Shown here: one piece after another, positions 37,119 to 46,464 of the stretch
Layout: each line of letters opens with the position of its first letter
How positions within the stretch are numbered: position 1 is the first letter of the stretch
Assembly (NCBI RefSeq): GCF_000422785.1
Contig: NZ_KE383918.1
Location: 398,649 to 462,648, forward strand
From: Pseudovibrio exalbescens DSM 16456
GTDB lineage: Bacteria > Pseudomonadota > Alphaproteobacteria > Rhizobiales > Stappiaceae
DNA: 64,000 nt
Direction: 5' to 3'
Notes under the pieces: generated by a model
What the model saw: only the letters and a program-made list of their open reading frames with translations
What the model was told of the DNA's origin: nothing
The model's database searches: none
Made by a program: the position numbers and the translations under genes

Positions 37119-38363
37119 ATGTTTGATTCAGATGCACAATCTACACATGAGGAAGATTCAAATTCTTCCCAAGCCGATGATGTGCTGGTCGTAAAGAGCC
37201 TGTACAAGGTTTTTGGCGACAAGCCTCAAGAAGCCATCAAGCTCCATAAAGACGGTTTAACCAAAGACGACATCTTCGATCGTACCGGCATGACGCTTGG
37301 TGTGAGCGACGCCAACTTCAACGTTCGCGAGGGTGAAATCTTTGTGGTCATGGGGCTGTCCGGGTCGGGTAAATCGACTTTGGTGCGCATGCTCAATCGG
37401 TTGATCACCCCATCAGGCGGCGAAATCGTTGTGAACGGCAAAGACATTGCTGGGATGTCCGAGGAGGAACTGATCCAGTTCCGTCGCGATCATATCAGCA
37501 TGGTGTTCCAGTCATTTGCACTCATGCCTCATCTTACTGTGCTGCAAAATGCTGCCTTCGGCCTTGAGCTTGCCGGTGTGTCAGCAGAGCAACGTGAGGC
37601 ACGCGCATTGGATGCGCTGGAGCAGGTGGGCCTGGGCGCTCACGGTCACAGCTACCCTAATGAGCTGTCTGGTGGCATGCAGCAGCGTGTGGGTTTGGCC
37701 CGCGCGCTGGCAACAGATCCGTCCATTCTGTTGATGGACGAAGCATTCTCCGCACTTGACCCGCTCATTCGAACCGAGATGCAGGACGAGCTTCTTGCGT
37801 TGCAGGAAGAGCAAAAACGAACAATCATCTTTATTTCGCACGACCTTGACGAAGCCATGCGTATTGGCGACCGCATCGCGGTCATGGAAGGTGGTCGTGT
37901 GGTTCAGGTCGGTACACCCGACGAAATCCTCAAGAACCCGGCGGACGATTACGTCAAGTCCTTCTTCCGCGGCGTAGACCTGTCCAACGTTTTGACCACC
38001 AAGGATATTGCGACCAAACAGCAGGTAACTGTCTATCAGCGTGAAGGTCACATGCGCGAAGCCTTGAAAAAGCTGGATGACCATGATCGCGATTTTGCCT
38101 ACGTGCTTGATCGCCGTAACAAGTTCCTCGGTGTTGTCTCAATGGACTCCTTAAAGGCGGAACTCAAGAAGCCTTCTCCGCAGTGGAATGACGCATACCT
38201 TTCCGGCATCGAGCCGCTCGATGCTGACTCTACGATCAGTGAAATCCTTGGCACTGTCGCTGAGGCCCCTTGCAGCATGCCGGTAGTCGACCAGAACGGG
38301 CGATACATGGGTGTGGTGTCAAAGGCGCGCCTTCTGCAATCTCTGGACCGGGAGGAAGACTGA
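37119..38363 (+). CDS. proV: Glycine betaine/proline-type ABC transporter ATPase (ProV)
   Basis: This 414-residue ATPase has an N-terminal polar leader, the ProV mark [15 protein letters not shown], Walker [10 protein letters not shown], signature [16 protein letters not shown] and Walker [14 protein letters not shown] pair of C-terminal CBS domains (about 290-410) senses ionic strength in homologues such as OpuA. It drives uptake of a quaternary amine osmolyte. No clear ribosome-binding site precedes the ATG. It overlaps nothing and leads a proVWXX operon. Confidence 0.93.
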   Translation: MFDSDAQSTHEEDSNSSQADDVLVVKSLYKVFGDKPQEAIKLHKDGLTKDDIFDRTGMTLGVSDANFNVREGEIFVVMGLSGSGKSTLVRMLNRLITPSGGEIVVNGKDIAGMSEEELIQFRRDHISMVFQSFALMPHLTVLQNAAFGLELAGVSAEQREARALDALEQVGLGAHGHSYPNELSGGMQQRVGLARALATDPSILLMDEAFSALDPLIRTEMQDELLALQEEQKRTIIFISHDLDEAMRIGDRIAVMEGGRVVQVGTPDEILKNPADDYVKSFFRGVDLSNVLTTKDIATKQQVTVYQREGHMREALKKLDDHDRDFAYVLDRRNKFLGVVSMDSLKAELKKPSPQWNDAYLSGIEPLDADSTISEILGTVAEAPCSMPVVDQNGRYMGVVSKARLLQSLDREED

Positions 38364-38364
38364 T

Positions 38365-39501
38365 ATGAGTAAACTTATGAGTATGGCTTCATCTGCCTCG
38401 ACAACGGGTGCAGGTCCCGATCCCATTGTTCTCGCTCAAGCAAGCGAAAACGCGTGGGGCAACGCAGGTACTGCAGGAGAGGCAGCGACAAAGGGCGCTG
38501 ACTGGCTCAGCCAGGCCGCTCCTGCCAAAGAACCGGTTTTCGACATTCTTCAGCCTTTCGCTCATGCGATTATCCCGGTGGAAGATTGGGTTGAAGTTGC
38601 CCTTGACTGGACAGTAACGAATTTCCGTCCGGTATTTCAGATGATCCGTTGGCCCGTTGATGGCGTTCTGGGTGGTGTGGAATCCGCGCTGCTGGGAACC
38701 CCTTCAATCATCATGTTGGCCATCATTGCGCTATTGGCTTGGCAGACTTCTGGCTGGCGTCTCGGCGTTGGATCCTTTATCTCGCTTGTCTTCCTGGGCC
38801 TTATGGGCGCATGGGCCGAGGCGATGACAACGCTCGCGCTGGTGCTGACCGCCGTTCTGTTTTGTACGATCATTGGTTTGCCCATCGGCATCATGCTGGC
38901 ACGAAGCGATCGTGCAGCTCAGGTGGTGCGTCCGATACTGGACGCCATGCAGACAACGCCTGCCTTCGTGTATCTGGTGCCGATCGTGATGCTGTTCGGT
39001 ATTGGTAACGTACCGGGTGTTGTTGTGACCATCATCTTTGCGCTGCCTCCGCTCATTCGTCTGACCAACCTGGGCATTCGCCAAGTGCCGGGCGATCTGG
39101 TGGAAGCCGCACGTTCCTTCGGCGCATCCAAACGCCAGTTGCTATTCAAGGTTCAGCTGCCCATCGCCATGCCAACGATCATGGCCGGCGTGAACCAGAC
39201 CCTGATGTTGGCTCTGTCCATGGTGGTTGTGGCTTCCATGATCGCGGTCGGCGGTCTTGGTCAGATGGTGTTGCGTGGTATTGGCCGCCTTGACATGGGC
39301 TTGGCCGCGGTTGGTGGTCTCGGCATTGTTATTCTCGCGATCATCATCGACCGTATGACCCAGTCTCTGGGTGTGTCCAAGCGAGATCGCGGCAACGTGG
39401 CTTGGTATGAAACCGGGCCAGTCGGTTTGGTCCGCCGTTTGATGAAGGTTGGGCAATCCAACGAGGTGGCTCTGCAGCCGGCTTCTACGAAGACCTCGTG
39501 A
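38365..39501 (+). CDS. proW: Glycine betaine/proline-type ABC transporter permease (ProW)
   Basis: This 378-residue permease has a long polar N-terminus (about 90 residues), then seven or so helices with the EAA-like loop [20 protein letters not shown]. The block [18 protein letters not shown] is diagnostic of ProW/OpuAB. The ATG at 38365 follows GGAGGAAG and lies one base after the proV stop codon. Confidence 0.94.
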   Translation: MSKLMSMASSASTTGAGPDPIVLAQASENAWGNAGTAGEAATKGADWLSQAAPAKEPVFDILQPFAHAIIPVEDWVEVALDWTVTNFRPVFQMIRWPVDGVLGGVESALLGTPSIIMLAIIALLAWQTSGWRLGVGSFISLVFLGLMGAWAEAMTTLALVLTAVLFCTIIGLPIGIMLARSDRAAQVVRPILDAMQTTPAFVYLVPIVMLFGIGNVPGVVVTIIFALPPLIRLTNLGIRQVPGDLVEAARSFGASKRQLLFKVQLPIAMPTIMAGVNQTLMLALSMVVVASMIAVGGLGQMVLRGIGRLDMGLAAVGGLGIVILAIIIDRMTQSLGVSKRDRGNVAWYETGPVGLVRRLMKVGQSNEVALQPASTKTS

Positions 39502-39584
39502 AAAACGAAATTTCGACCGGGGGCGGTGCGGGAGTTCTTCCGATTGCCCCCAAAACTCCCCGAAAAAATAAGGGAATTATACTT

Positions 39585-40607
39585 ATGACGACATTTACGC
39601 GTGCGACGAAGACAAAAAGCGTGCTCACCGCTGGTGCTCTGTCACTGCTTCTGGCTTCAGGCGCTGCTGTTGCGCAGGACATGCCGGGCGAAGGTGTCAC
39701 GGTTGTTCCGCTCAAGTCTTCCATTGCAGAAGAAACTTTCCAGACCATGTTGGTCATGAAGGCTCTTGAAGACCTCGGTTTTGAAGTTGAGGACATCAAG
39801 GAACTGGAATACGCAACCGCGCACACCGCGATTGCTCAAGGTGAGGGCACCTTCATTGCAGCCCATTGGGATCCGCTGCACACGGATTTTTATGAGCAGG
39901 CTGGTGGCGCTGAAAAGCTCTACCGCGAAGGTGTCTACTCTCAGGGCGCGCTTCAGGGATACCTGATCGACAAGAAGACCGCTGAGGAATACGGCATCAC
40001 TAACATCGAGCAGCTCAAGGATCCTGAGATCGCCAAGCTGTTTGACAATAACGGTGATGGCAAGGCCGATCTGACGGGTTGTACACCAGGTTGGGGCTGT
40101 GAGCAGGTGATCGAGCACCAGCTTGATGCGTTCGATCTGCGTGATACGGTAACCCACAATCAGGGCTCCTACTCGGCCATTATCGCGGACACCATTACGC
40201 GCTATGAAAACGGCGAGCCGATCCTGTACTACACTTGGACGCCATACTGGGTTTCCGGCGTGCTGGTTCCAGGCAAGGATGTGAACTGGCTTGAAGTACC
40301 GTTCTCCTCTCTGCCGGGTGCGCGTGCCGATGTTGATACGTCCCTGCCAGACGGCAAAAACTACGGCTTCCAGGCCAACAACCAGCACATTCTGGCAAAC
40401 CTCGAGTTCGCCGAGGAAAACCCGGCCGCTGCCAAGCTGTTCGAAATCATGAAGGTTTCCAACAACGACATCAGTGCGCAGAACCTGTTGATGCGTGAAG
40501 GTGAAGACAGCGAAGCTGACATTGAGCGTCATGCCGATGCATGGATTGCTGGTCACCAGGACCAGTGGAACGCATGGCTTGAAGAAGCACGTGCGGCTGC
40601 TCAGTAA
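39585..40607 (+). CDS. proX: Substrate-binding protein of the ProVWX transporter, copy 1
   Basis: This 340-residue periplasmic protein has a signal peptide ending GAAVAQ before DMPGEG. Aromatic ligand-cage candidates lie in [15 protein letters not shown] and [11 protein letters not shown], as in ProX. An aspartate-rich loop [15 protein letters not shown] resembles a calcium site. The ATG at 39585 is chosen because the same leader and AAGGGA precede both copies; in-frame upstream codons are not shared. It is followed by its own terminator. Confidence 0.92.
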   Translation: MTTFTRATKTKSVLTAGALSLLLASGAAVAQDMPGEGVTVVPLKSSIAEETFQTMLVMKALEDLGFEVEDIKELEYATAHTAIAQGEGTFIAAHWDPLHTDFYEQAGGAEKLYREGVYSQGALQGYLIDKKTAEEYGITNIEQLKDPEIAKLFDNNGDGKADLTGCTPGWGCEQVIEHQLDAFDLRDTVTHNQGSYSAIIADTITRYENGEPILYYTWTPYWVSGVLVPGKDVNWLEVPFSSLPGARADVDTSLPDGKNYGFQANNQHILANLEFAEENPAAAKLFEIMKVSNNDISAQNLLMREGEDSEADIERHADAWIAGHQDQWNAWLEEARAAAQ

Positions 40608-40623
40608 TAGCTGATCGAATACC

Positions 40624-40671
40624 GAAGACTTAAGTCTTCTGATGCCCGGGGCACTGCTCCGGGCATTTTTT
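40624..40671 (+). terminator. Terminator between the two proX copies
   Basis: A 16-bp palindrome GAAGACTTAAGTCTTC (40624-40639) is followed by an 8-bp stem ATGCCCGG/CCGGGCAT (40642-40649, 40659-40666) and TTTTT. It should reduce read-through into copy 2 or protect the copy 1 message. Confidence 0.88.
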
Positions 40672-40747
40672 CTGGTTCGCAGGCCCGTCGTTCAGGCGTT
40701 CAGGCAAATGCGCTCCGGCAAACAATAGAAATAAGGGAATGATATTT

Positions 40748-41770
40748 ATGATGGCATTTACGTGTGCGACGAAGACAAAAAGCGTACTCACCGCTGGTGC
40801 TCTGTCACTGCTTCTGGCTTCAGGCGCTGCTGTTGCGCAGGACATGCCGGGCGAAGGTGTCACGGTTGTTCCGCTCAAGTCCTCCATTGCAGAAGAAACC
40901 TTTCAGACGTTTCTCGTTATGAAAGCCCTTGAAGACCTCGGTTATGACGTCGAAGGTATCAAGGAACTTGAACCCGCGACTGCCCATTTGGCTCTGGCGC
41001 AGGGTGAGGGGACCTTCATTGCAGCCCATTGGGATCCACTGCACACGGATTTCTACAAGGAAGCCGGTGGCGCTGAAAAGCTCTACCGCGAAGGTGTCTA
41101 CTCTCAGGGCGCGCTTCAGGGATACCTGATCGACAAGAAGACCGCTGAAGAATATGGCATCACCAACATCGAGCAGCTCAAGGATCCTGAGATCGCCAAG
41201 CTGTTTGACAATAACGGTGATGGCAAGGCCGATCTGACGGGCTGTACACCAGGTTGGGGCTGTGAGCAGGTGATCGAACACCAGATGGATGCGTTTGATC
41301 TGCGTGATACCGTCACCCACAATCAGGGCTCCTACTCGGCCATTATCGCGGACACCATTACGCGCTATGAAAACGGCGAGCCGATCCTGTACTACACCTG
41401 GACGCCATACTGGGTTTCCGGCGTGCTTGTTCCAGGCAAGGATGTGAGCTGGCTTGAAGTGCCGTTCTCCTCTCTGCCGGGTGCGCGTGCCGATGTTGAT
41501 ACGTCCCTGCCAGACGGCAAGAACTACGGCTTTCAGGCCAACAACCAGCACATTGTTGCAAACCGTGAGTTCACCAATGAGAATCCGGCCGCTGCCAAGC
41601 TGTTCGAAATCATGAAGGTTTCCAACAACGACATCAGTGCGCAGAACCTGTTGATGCGTGAAGGCGAAGACAGCGAAGCTGATATTGAGCGTCATGCCGA
41701 TGCATGGATTGCGGGTCACCAGGACCAGTGGAACGCATGGCTTGAAGAAGCACGTGCGGCTGCTCAGTAA
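40748..41770 (+). CDS. proX: Substrate-binding protein of the ProVWX transporter, copy 2
   Basis: A 340-residue paralogue of the upstream binding protein. All aromatic cage candidates and both cysteines are kept. Of the 18 substitutions, nine fall between about residue 54 and 105 (for example F for M, P for Y, L for T, KE for EQ) and four more between about 285 and 295 (V for L, R for L, TN for AE). The rest of the protein is nearly invariant, which suggests altered ligand preference on a fixed scaffold. The start at 40748 follows the shared leader; an ATG three codons earlier is possible. Confidence 0.92.
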   Translation: MMAFTCATKTKSVLTAGALSLLLASGAAVAQDMPGEGVTVVPLKSSIAEETFQTFLVMKALEDLGYDVEGIKELEPATAHLALAQGEGTFIAAHWDPLHTDFYKEAGGAEKLYREGVYSQGALQGYLIDKKTAEEYGITNIEQLKDPEIAKLFDNNGDGKADLTGCTPGWGCEQVIEHQMDAFDLRDTVTHNQGSYSAIIADTITRYENGEPILYYTWTPYWVSGVLVPGKDVSWLEVPFSSLPGARADVDTSLPDGKNYGFQANNQHIVANREFTNENPAAAKLFEIMKVSNNDISAQNLLMREGEDSEADIERHADAWIAGHQDQWNAWLEEARAAAQ

Positions 41771-41804
41771 TAGCTGATCGAATATCGAAGACCTAAGCCT
41801 TCTG

Positions 41805-41832
41805 ATGCCCGGGACAGTGTTCCGGGCATTTT
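41805..41832 (+). terminator. Terminator after proX copy 2
   Basis: The stem ATGCCCGG/CCGGGCAT recurs here followed by TTTT, a slightly weaker version of the hairpin after copy 1. It closes the proVWXX operon. Confidence 0.85.
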
Positions 41833-41928
41833 GCGTTTTGCCTCATGTGATGTTGCATGCTGGACGCGTACCGGTCCCATTGGTATCTGTCAGAAGATCC
41901 GGCAAGGTCCGCTTGAAAGGCATGGCTA

Positions 41929-43665
41929 GTGAGCAAACAGAGCAATACCTCGTTCATCGTCGGGGCTGCCATTGGGGCTGGAGCAACGGCCCGTGCTGCA
42001 GAAGCGGGCGGCGCCGACTTTCTGGTCGTGTTGAATGCAGGCCGCTACAGAGTTCGCGGTGCGCCGTCCATCGCCTGCATGTTGCCGACCGGGAACGCCA
42101 ATCAGTTGGTTCTGGACCTGATCGAAAACGAGATCGCCCCACAGTGCACCTTACCTATCTATGCAGGCCTGTCGGCCCTGAACCCGGAGGAAGATCTGGG
42201 GTGGTTGGTTCAACGCGCCAAGTCGCTTGGGTGTTTTGGTGTGATGAACTTTCCCAGTGTAGCGCACTTTTCAAATGAAATCGGAGCCGTGTTGCAAGCC
42301 CATGGCTATGGCTTCAGCCGTGAAGTCGCTCTTTTACAACAGGCTCGGAAAGCCGGGCTTGACGCAATTGCGCATGTAACAACTGCAGATCAGGCGGAAG
42401 AAGCAGTACAGGCCCGGGTTCGGTCCATATGTTTCAATTATGGCTGGAACGCAGGGGGCACCACTGGCATTCGGCCCCGCATCGATCTGAAGGAGGCCTC
42501 CGTCATTGCTTCGGAGGTACGTCGTCGCATTCGGGAAGTATCCCCACACGCCAGGTTGTTGTTGGAAGGTGGCCCGATAGAGACGGCAGAAGACCTCACG
42601 GTGATTTTGGAGGCTTCGCGTGCCGATGGCTATGTTGGTGGCTCCACGCTGGACCGTCTCCCACTGGAAACCGGTCTTGCCAATCAGACCTTGACCTTCA
42701 AGAATGCGGTCCGTGATCTGGAAATCCGCCAATCTCGGCGCCAGACCCAACTTGGGGCCTTACGGCAAGTGGGACTGCATGGCGCATCCCGAGCCATTGT
42801 GGAGTTGTCGGACAAGCTCGCCGAATTTGGGCGTATACAAGGACCGGTTATTGCAACCGGGCCAGCTGGAACCGGACGCCACCGAGCGCTTGAAGCGCTG
42901 GCTCATCTGAGGGGCATCTCTCGGGCCCGGTTGATCAATCTCAACAGCGCCCTTATGACCCCGCAACAAATCAAGACCAAGTTGTTTGGGCGGATTGATC
43001 GAGGGGGGACGAAAGGGCTGCTCTCTTATCACTCGGGTGCGATTGTGTTGCAAGACTTGGCGGACCTGCCGAAACACCTGCAAAAGCGCTTGGGCCTGTA
43101 TCTTGAACACGGTGAGTTCTCGGTTGGAGGAGAACGTCGCCGCTCCACAAGCAACGTGCCGATGTTTTTCGTGGCGCGAGAACCCGTGGATCAGTTGGTC
43201 GCCACTGGCCAGCTCGACCCGGCACTGGCCGAGCAGTTGCAAGGGCGGGAGTTGGCGTTGCCGCCGCTGTGCAGCCGCCCGGAGGATATCCCGAGCGTTC
43301 TGGAAGAAGCCATGCGTGACCTCAGTACCGATGGAAAAATTCCCGCCCTTGCGCCTTTGACCATGCGGCGTTTGCGCGCTTATTCTTGGCCTGGCAACTT
43401 GACGGAGGCGCGCAATATTGCGGGACAACTGCTGTCCGGTGCCTCGAGTTCATTGATTTCTGAAGCTGACGTCAATGCTCTTCTCGAGCCTGAGGAGAGG
43501 AGAGCAGGCATGTCGCATTTGCGCTCGGAACGGGAGGTTATATTGGACGCGCTCTGGCGACATGGGTTTAACCGTTCAAAAACGGCCGCTTTTCTAAACG
43601 TGTCGCGCAAGACTCTCTATAACAAGATACAGCGTTACGGTCTTACCCGCACTGTGGCGGACTAG
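41929..43665 (+). CDS. Regulator: PEP-hydrolase-like TIM barrel + degenerate NtrC-type AAA+ + Fis HTH
   Basis: This 578-residue protein starts with a TIM barrel of the PF09370 type (about 1-265; GNANQLVLDLI, MNFPSV, GGPIETAEDL, GGSTLDRLP). It continues with an NtrC-like AAA+ region (about 295-515) and ends in a Fis-type HTH (about 530-575; RSKTAAFLNVSRKTLYNKIQ). The AAA+ part is degraded: Walker A reads GPAGTGRH (Lys replaced by Arg), Walker B reads IVLQDLADL (the Asp-Glu pair replaced), and no GAFTGA loop is present. It therefore probably binds DNA without activating sigma-54, with the barrel as metabolite sensor. The start is GTG. The target is probably the divergent block downstream. Confidence 0.8.
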   Translation: MSKQSNTSFIVGAAIGAGATARAAEAGGADFLVVLNAGRYRVRGAPSIACMLPTGNANQLVLDLIENEIAPQCTLPIYAGLSALNPEEDLGWLVQRAKSLGCFGVMNFPSVAHFSNEIGAVLQAHGYGFSREVALLQQARKAGLDAIAHVTTADQAEEAVQARVRSICFNYGWNAGGTTGIRPRIDLKEASVIASEVRRRIREVSPHARLLLEGGPIETAEDLTVILEASRADGYVGGSTLDRLPLETGLANQTLTFKNAVRDLEIRQSRRQTQLGALRQVGLHGASRAIVELSDKLAEFGRIQGPVIATGPAGTGRHRALEALAHLRGISRARLINLNSALMTPQQIKTKLFGRIDRGGTKGLLSYHSGAIVLQDLADLPKHLQKRLGLYLEHGEFSVGGERRRSTSNVPMFFVAREPVDQLVATGQLDPALAEQLQGRELALPPLCSRPEDIPSVLEEAMRDLSTDGKIPALAPLTMRRLRAYSWPGNLTEARNIAGQLLSGASSSLISEADVNALLEPEERRAGMSHLRSEREVILDALWRHGFNRSKTAAFLNVSRKTLYNKIQRYGLTRTVAD

Positions 43666-43671
43666 CTACGA

Positions 43672-44268
43672 TCAGGGCTCAAGCACCGTCTTGAGGTACG
43701 CCTTGCCGGTTTTGTCCTCCAGCATGTACTGCGGTAAATCCGCCAATGGGGTGCCGGTGCGCTCGTCCTGCGTCGCGCAAACATCTTGGCGGGGTGAAGG
43801 CCTCTCAAAGCTCGGAACCCAAATAATGCCCGTCAGACAATAGCTCACCGGAGGCAAGGGTTGATTGCATACCTGCGTCTGGAAGCACATGAAACCTTCG
43901 AGTTGCAGGGCGAGAAGCATATCTTGTTCTCGTTGCAAGCCGAGATGCAAACGGTCCAACGTCGTCTCAAAAGAGGCACCATACTGCTGGACGCTAGGTA
44001 GAGCTGCGACCCGGCGGATTCCGTGGGTCTTGAGAAGGGTACTGTAGCTTTTCAGGTTGAAGAACGGATCCGCAAGAAAAAGCGGTGCCAGATGGGGCGT
44101 TTCGTCCGCTGGAGGTAGCGTTGCAATCAGATCCGCCAAAACTGCATTGTGATTTCTGTTGGGCAATAGCGCGGAAAGACTGGCTGGCAGTCCGGCAATT
44201 GTCGAAATTTCTGGCCACAACAAAGCAGGTGCTGTGCCCTTGGCTGGGGTGCAGTTTGCAGAATACAT
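43672..44268 (-). CDS. Truncated PEP-hydrolase-barrel-like protein
   Basis: This 198-residue protein has a middle part (about 25-120) colinear with the first half of the PEP-hydrolase barrel encoded downstream: SLSALLPNRNHNAVLADLI matches [19 protein letters not shown], and LADPFFNLKSY...VAALPSVQQYG matches [11 protein letters not shown]...[11 protein letters not shown]. The second half of the barrel is missing and is replaced by an unrelated cysteine-containing tail. It could be a ligand-binding relic, a decoy subunit or a decaying gene. It starts at ATG 44268 and is divergent from the UPF0261 gene. Confidence 0.65.
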   Translation of the reverse strand: MYSANCTPAKGTAPALLWPEISTIAGLPASLSALLPNRNHNAVLADLIATLPPADETPHLAPLFLADPFFNLKSYSTLLKTHGIRRVAALPSVQQYGASFETTLDRLHLGLQREQDMLLALQLEGFMCFQTQVCNQPLPPVSYCLTGIIWVPSFERPSPRQDVCATQDERTGTPLADLPQYMLEDKTGKAYLKTVLEP

Positions 44269-44277
44269 CACTCAATA

Positions 44278-44398
44278 TTACCCATATTTACCCATGTAGT
44301 ATAGCTGGTTCCGTTGTTTGGAGGAGCTTCGGTCTCCTAGCTTGTGCATGAGGAGACCGTTTGTGAGACCAAATGAGGATCTGCTGCGGTCTGGGTCT
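44278..44398. promoter_or_regulatory. Repeat-rich putative operator between the half-barrel and UPF0261 genes
   Basis: Two TTACCCAT octamers (44278-44285, 44288-44295) are exactly 10 bp apart. A 9-bp inverted repeat CGGTCTCCT/AGGAGACCG (44330-44338, 44351-44359) follows with a 12-bp spacer, and GGTCT or its complement AGACC occurs five times in 44331-44398. No sigma-54 -24/-12 motif is visible. This looks like a multi-site operator for the Fis-HTH regulator. Confidence 0.5.
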
Positions 44399-44418
44399 TC
44401 ACTGGAGGAGTACCAAAC

Positions 44419-45621
44419 ATGCGTTCCACAGCCTACGTTGCAGGCACATTCGACACTAAATCCGAAGAGCTTCATTTCATCGCCGAGTGCATTCGTGCCA
44501 CAGGCGTGCCCGTGAAGACGGTTGATCTTTCAACATCGGACGGGGGCGATAACCAAGTTGACGTTTCAGCCAAGCAAGTTGCAGCCAGCCATGAGGGCGG
44601 CGTGGCCGCTGTTTTTACCGGCGAACGAGGGAGTGCGGTCAGCGCGATGGCACAGGCGTTCGCCAACTACGTCGTCAACTGTCAAGACCTGGGCGGGATC
44701 ATTGGCGCAGGCGGTTCTGGTGGCACGGCCTTGGTTGCTCCGGCAATGCGGGCGTTGCCGGTCGGTGTACCGAAGGTGTTGATCTCGACCGTCGCCTCGG
44801 GCGACGTGCGGCCCTATGTTGGGCCCTCTGACATTTGCATGATGAACTCCGTCACGGACGTTCAGGGCATCAACCGCATTTCTCGCCGCGTGCTCTCAAA
44901 TGGAGCCCATGCGCTAGCCGGGATGATAGCCAACTCACTGGCAGAGACTGCAGACGACAAACCGGCTCTCGGCCTGACGATGTTTGGTGTCACAACGCCA
45001 TGTATACAGGCTCTGAGCAAGGAGTTGGAAGATCGATACGACTGCCTTGTTTTCCATGCCACTGGGGTTGGTGGTCAGTCCATGGAAAAGCTGGTGGACA
45101 GTGGGCTGGTATCTGCCCTGTTGGATGTTACCACCACGGAAATTGCGGATCACTTGATGGGCGGCGTGTTGTCCGCTGGTGAAGAGAGGCTGGATGCCGT
45201 GATCCGCACAGGCCTGCCTTATGTCGGGTCTGTGGGGGCTCTGGACATGGTGAATTTCGGGGCCGAGACGACTGTGCCGGAGGCTTACAAGGACCGGCAA
45301 TTGTTGGTTCACAATCCGCAAGTCACGCTGATGCGCACTACACCAGAAGAAAATGCAGCCATGGGGCGCTGGATCGTTGAAAAGCTTAACCGCATGGAAG
45401 GGCCCGTACGTTTTCTGCTTCCGCTCAAGGGCGTGTCCATCATCGATGTTGAGGGCGCCCCATTCTTTGACCCTGAGGCGGATCAGGCACTCTTTGAGGC
45501 AATTCGAAACGGGTTCGTGGCAAGCGAAAACCGGAAACTCATCGAAGTGGACGCGGCAGTGAATGACCCCGAATTTGTCGCAGCTCTGCTTGCGGCTTTC
45601 TCCGAAATTGAACAGCACTGA
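44419..45621 (+). CDS. UPF0261 / Tm-1-like ATP-binding domain protein
   Basis: This 400-residue protein matches UPF0261 along its length: YVAGTFDTKSEEL at the N-terminus, GIIGAGGSGGTAL, MNSVTDVQGINRIS, FHATGVGGQSMEKL and LLPLKGVSIID. The family has an ATP/nucleotide-binding Rossmann-like fold as in the N-terminal domain of tomato Tm-1, but the bacterial reaction is unknown. Eighteen bases downstream lies the PEP-hydrolase barrel gene, the equivalent of the C-terminal Tm-1 domain, so the two products probably act together. Confidence 0.9.
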   Translation: MRSTAYVAGTFDTKSEELHFIAECIRATGVPVKTVDLSTSDGGDNQVDVSAKQVAASHEGGVAAVFTGERGSAVSAMAQAFANYVVNCQDLGGIIGAGGSGGTALVAPAMRALPVGVPKVLISTVASGDVRPYVGPSDICMMNSVTDVQGINRISRRVLSNGAHALAGMIANSLAETADDKPALGLTMFGVTTPCIQALSKELEDRYDCLVFHATGVGGQSMEKLVDSGLVSALLDVTTTEIADHLMGGVLSAGEERLDAVIRTGLPYVGSVGALDMVNFGAETTVPEAYKDRQLLVHNPQVTLMRTTPEENAAMGRWIVEKLNRMEGPVRFLLPLKGVSIIDVEGAPFFDPEADQALFEAIRNGFVASENRKLIEVDAAVNDPEFVAALLAAFSEIEQH

Positions 45622-45639
45622 AACTGAAGGACGACGAGA

Positions 45640-46464
45640 ATGTCCAAGGAAATAATACTCTCTCACCTGCGCGATCTCATTGCCAAGGGCCAACCAATCG
45701 TGGGCGGTGGGGCCGGGACCGGCCTCTCGGCAAAGTGCGAGGAAGCTGGCGGGATCGATCTGATCGTGATCTACAACTCCGGTCGCTACCGCATGGCTGG
45801 CCGCGGTTCATTGGCAGGCCTGTTGGCCTATGGAAATGCCAATGAGATTGTTGTCGACATGGCCAAGGAAGTCCTGCCTGTCGTGAAGAATACGCCTGTG
45901 TTGGCAGGGGTGAATGGTACTGATCCATTCTGCAACTTCGATTGGTTCCTTGACCATCTGAAGGATCTTGGATTTGCTGGAGTCCAGAATTTCCCGACCG
46001 TTGGACTGATCGACGGCAACTTCCGCAAAAACCTTGAAGAAACCGGTATGGGCTATGCGTTGGAAGTGGAGATGATCCGCAAGGCGGCGCAAAAAGGGCA
46101 CCTGACCACACCCTATGTCTTCTCGCCGGAAGATGCACGTGCCATGACCGAGGCAGGGGCGGATGTCATCGTCTGTCATCTGGGGTTGACCAGCGGCGGC
46201 AACATCGGTGCTGAAACCCATGTCACGCTGGATGACTGCGTTGAGAAGATCAATGCGTGGGCAAAGGCCGCAAGAGAAGTGCGCGACGATGTGATCGTGC
46301 TGTGTCACGGTGGGCCGATAGCCCAGCCGGAAGATGCAACCTATGTACTGGAGCGTTGTCCGGACTGTCACGGCTTCTATGGCGCCTCTTCCATGGAGCG
46401 TTTGCCAACAGAAGTGGCCTTGATTGAACAAACCAAGCGATTCAAGCAGATCAAGAGGGCGTAA
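45640..46464 (+). CDS. PEP-hydrolase family TIM-barrel protein (PF09370)
   Basis: This 274-residue single-domain TIM barrel is of the phosphoenolpyruvate-hydrolase/mutase-related type. Visible marks are [65 protein letters not shown] and [12 protein letters not shown], ending [11 protein letters not shown]. The CHLG and CHGGP ends of strands should line the active site. The physiological substrate is unknown. It is cotranscribed with the UPF0261 gene and is homologous to the sensor barrel of the regulator at 41929-43665. Confidence 0.9.
   Translation: MSKEIILSHLRDLIAKGQPIVGGGAGTGLSAKCEEAGGIDLIVIYNSGRYRMAGRGSLAGLLAYGNANEIVVDMAKEVLPVVKNTPVLAGVNGTDPFCNFDWFLDHLKDLGFAGVQNFPTVGLIDGNFRKNLEETGMGYALEVEMIRKAAQKGHLTTPYVFSPEDARAMTEAGADVIVCHLGLTSGGNIGAETHVTLDDCVEKINAWAKAAREVRDDVIVLCHGGPIAQPEDATYVLERCPDCHGFYGASSMERLPTEVALIEQTKRFKQIKRA

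Larger units (their letters stand above)
39567..41832 (+). repeat. Tandem duplication of the proX gene with its leader and terminator
   Basis: Two units of about 1.1 kb (39567-40671 and 40730-41832) share the 18-base leader with AATAAGGGAAT, the coding sequence and the trailing hairpin GATGCCCGG...CCGGGCAT. The coding parts differ at 18 of 340 residues, so the duplication is recent or is kept uniform by gene conversion. Confidence 0.95.
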
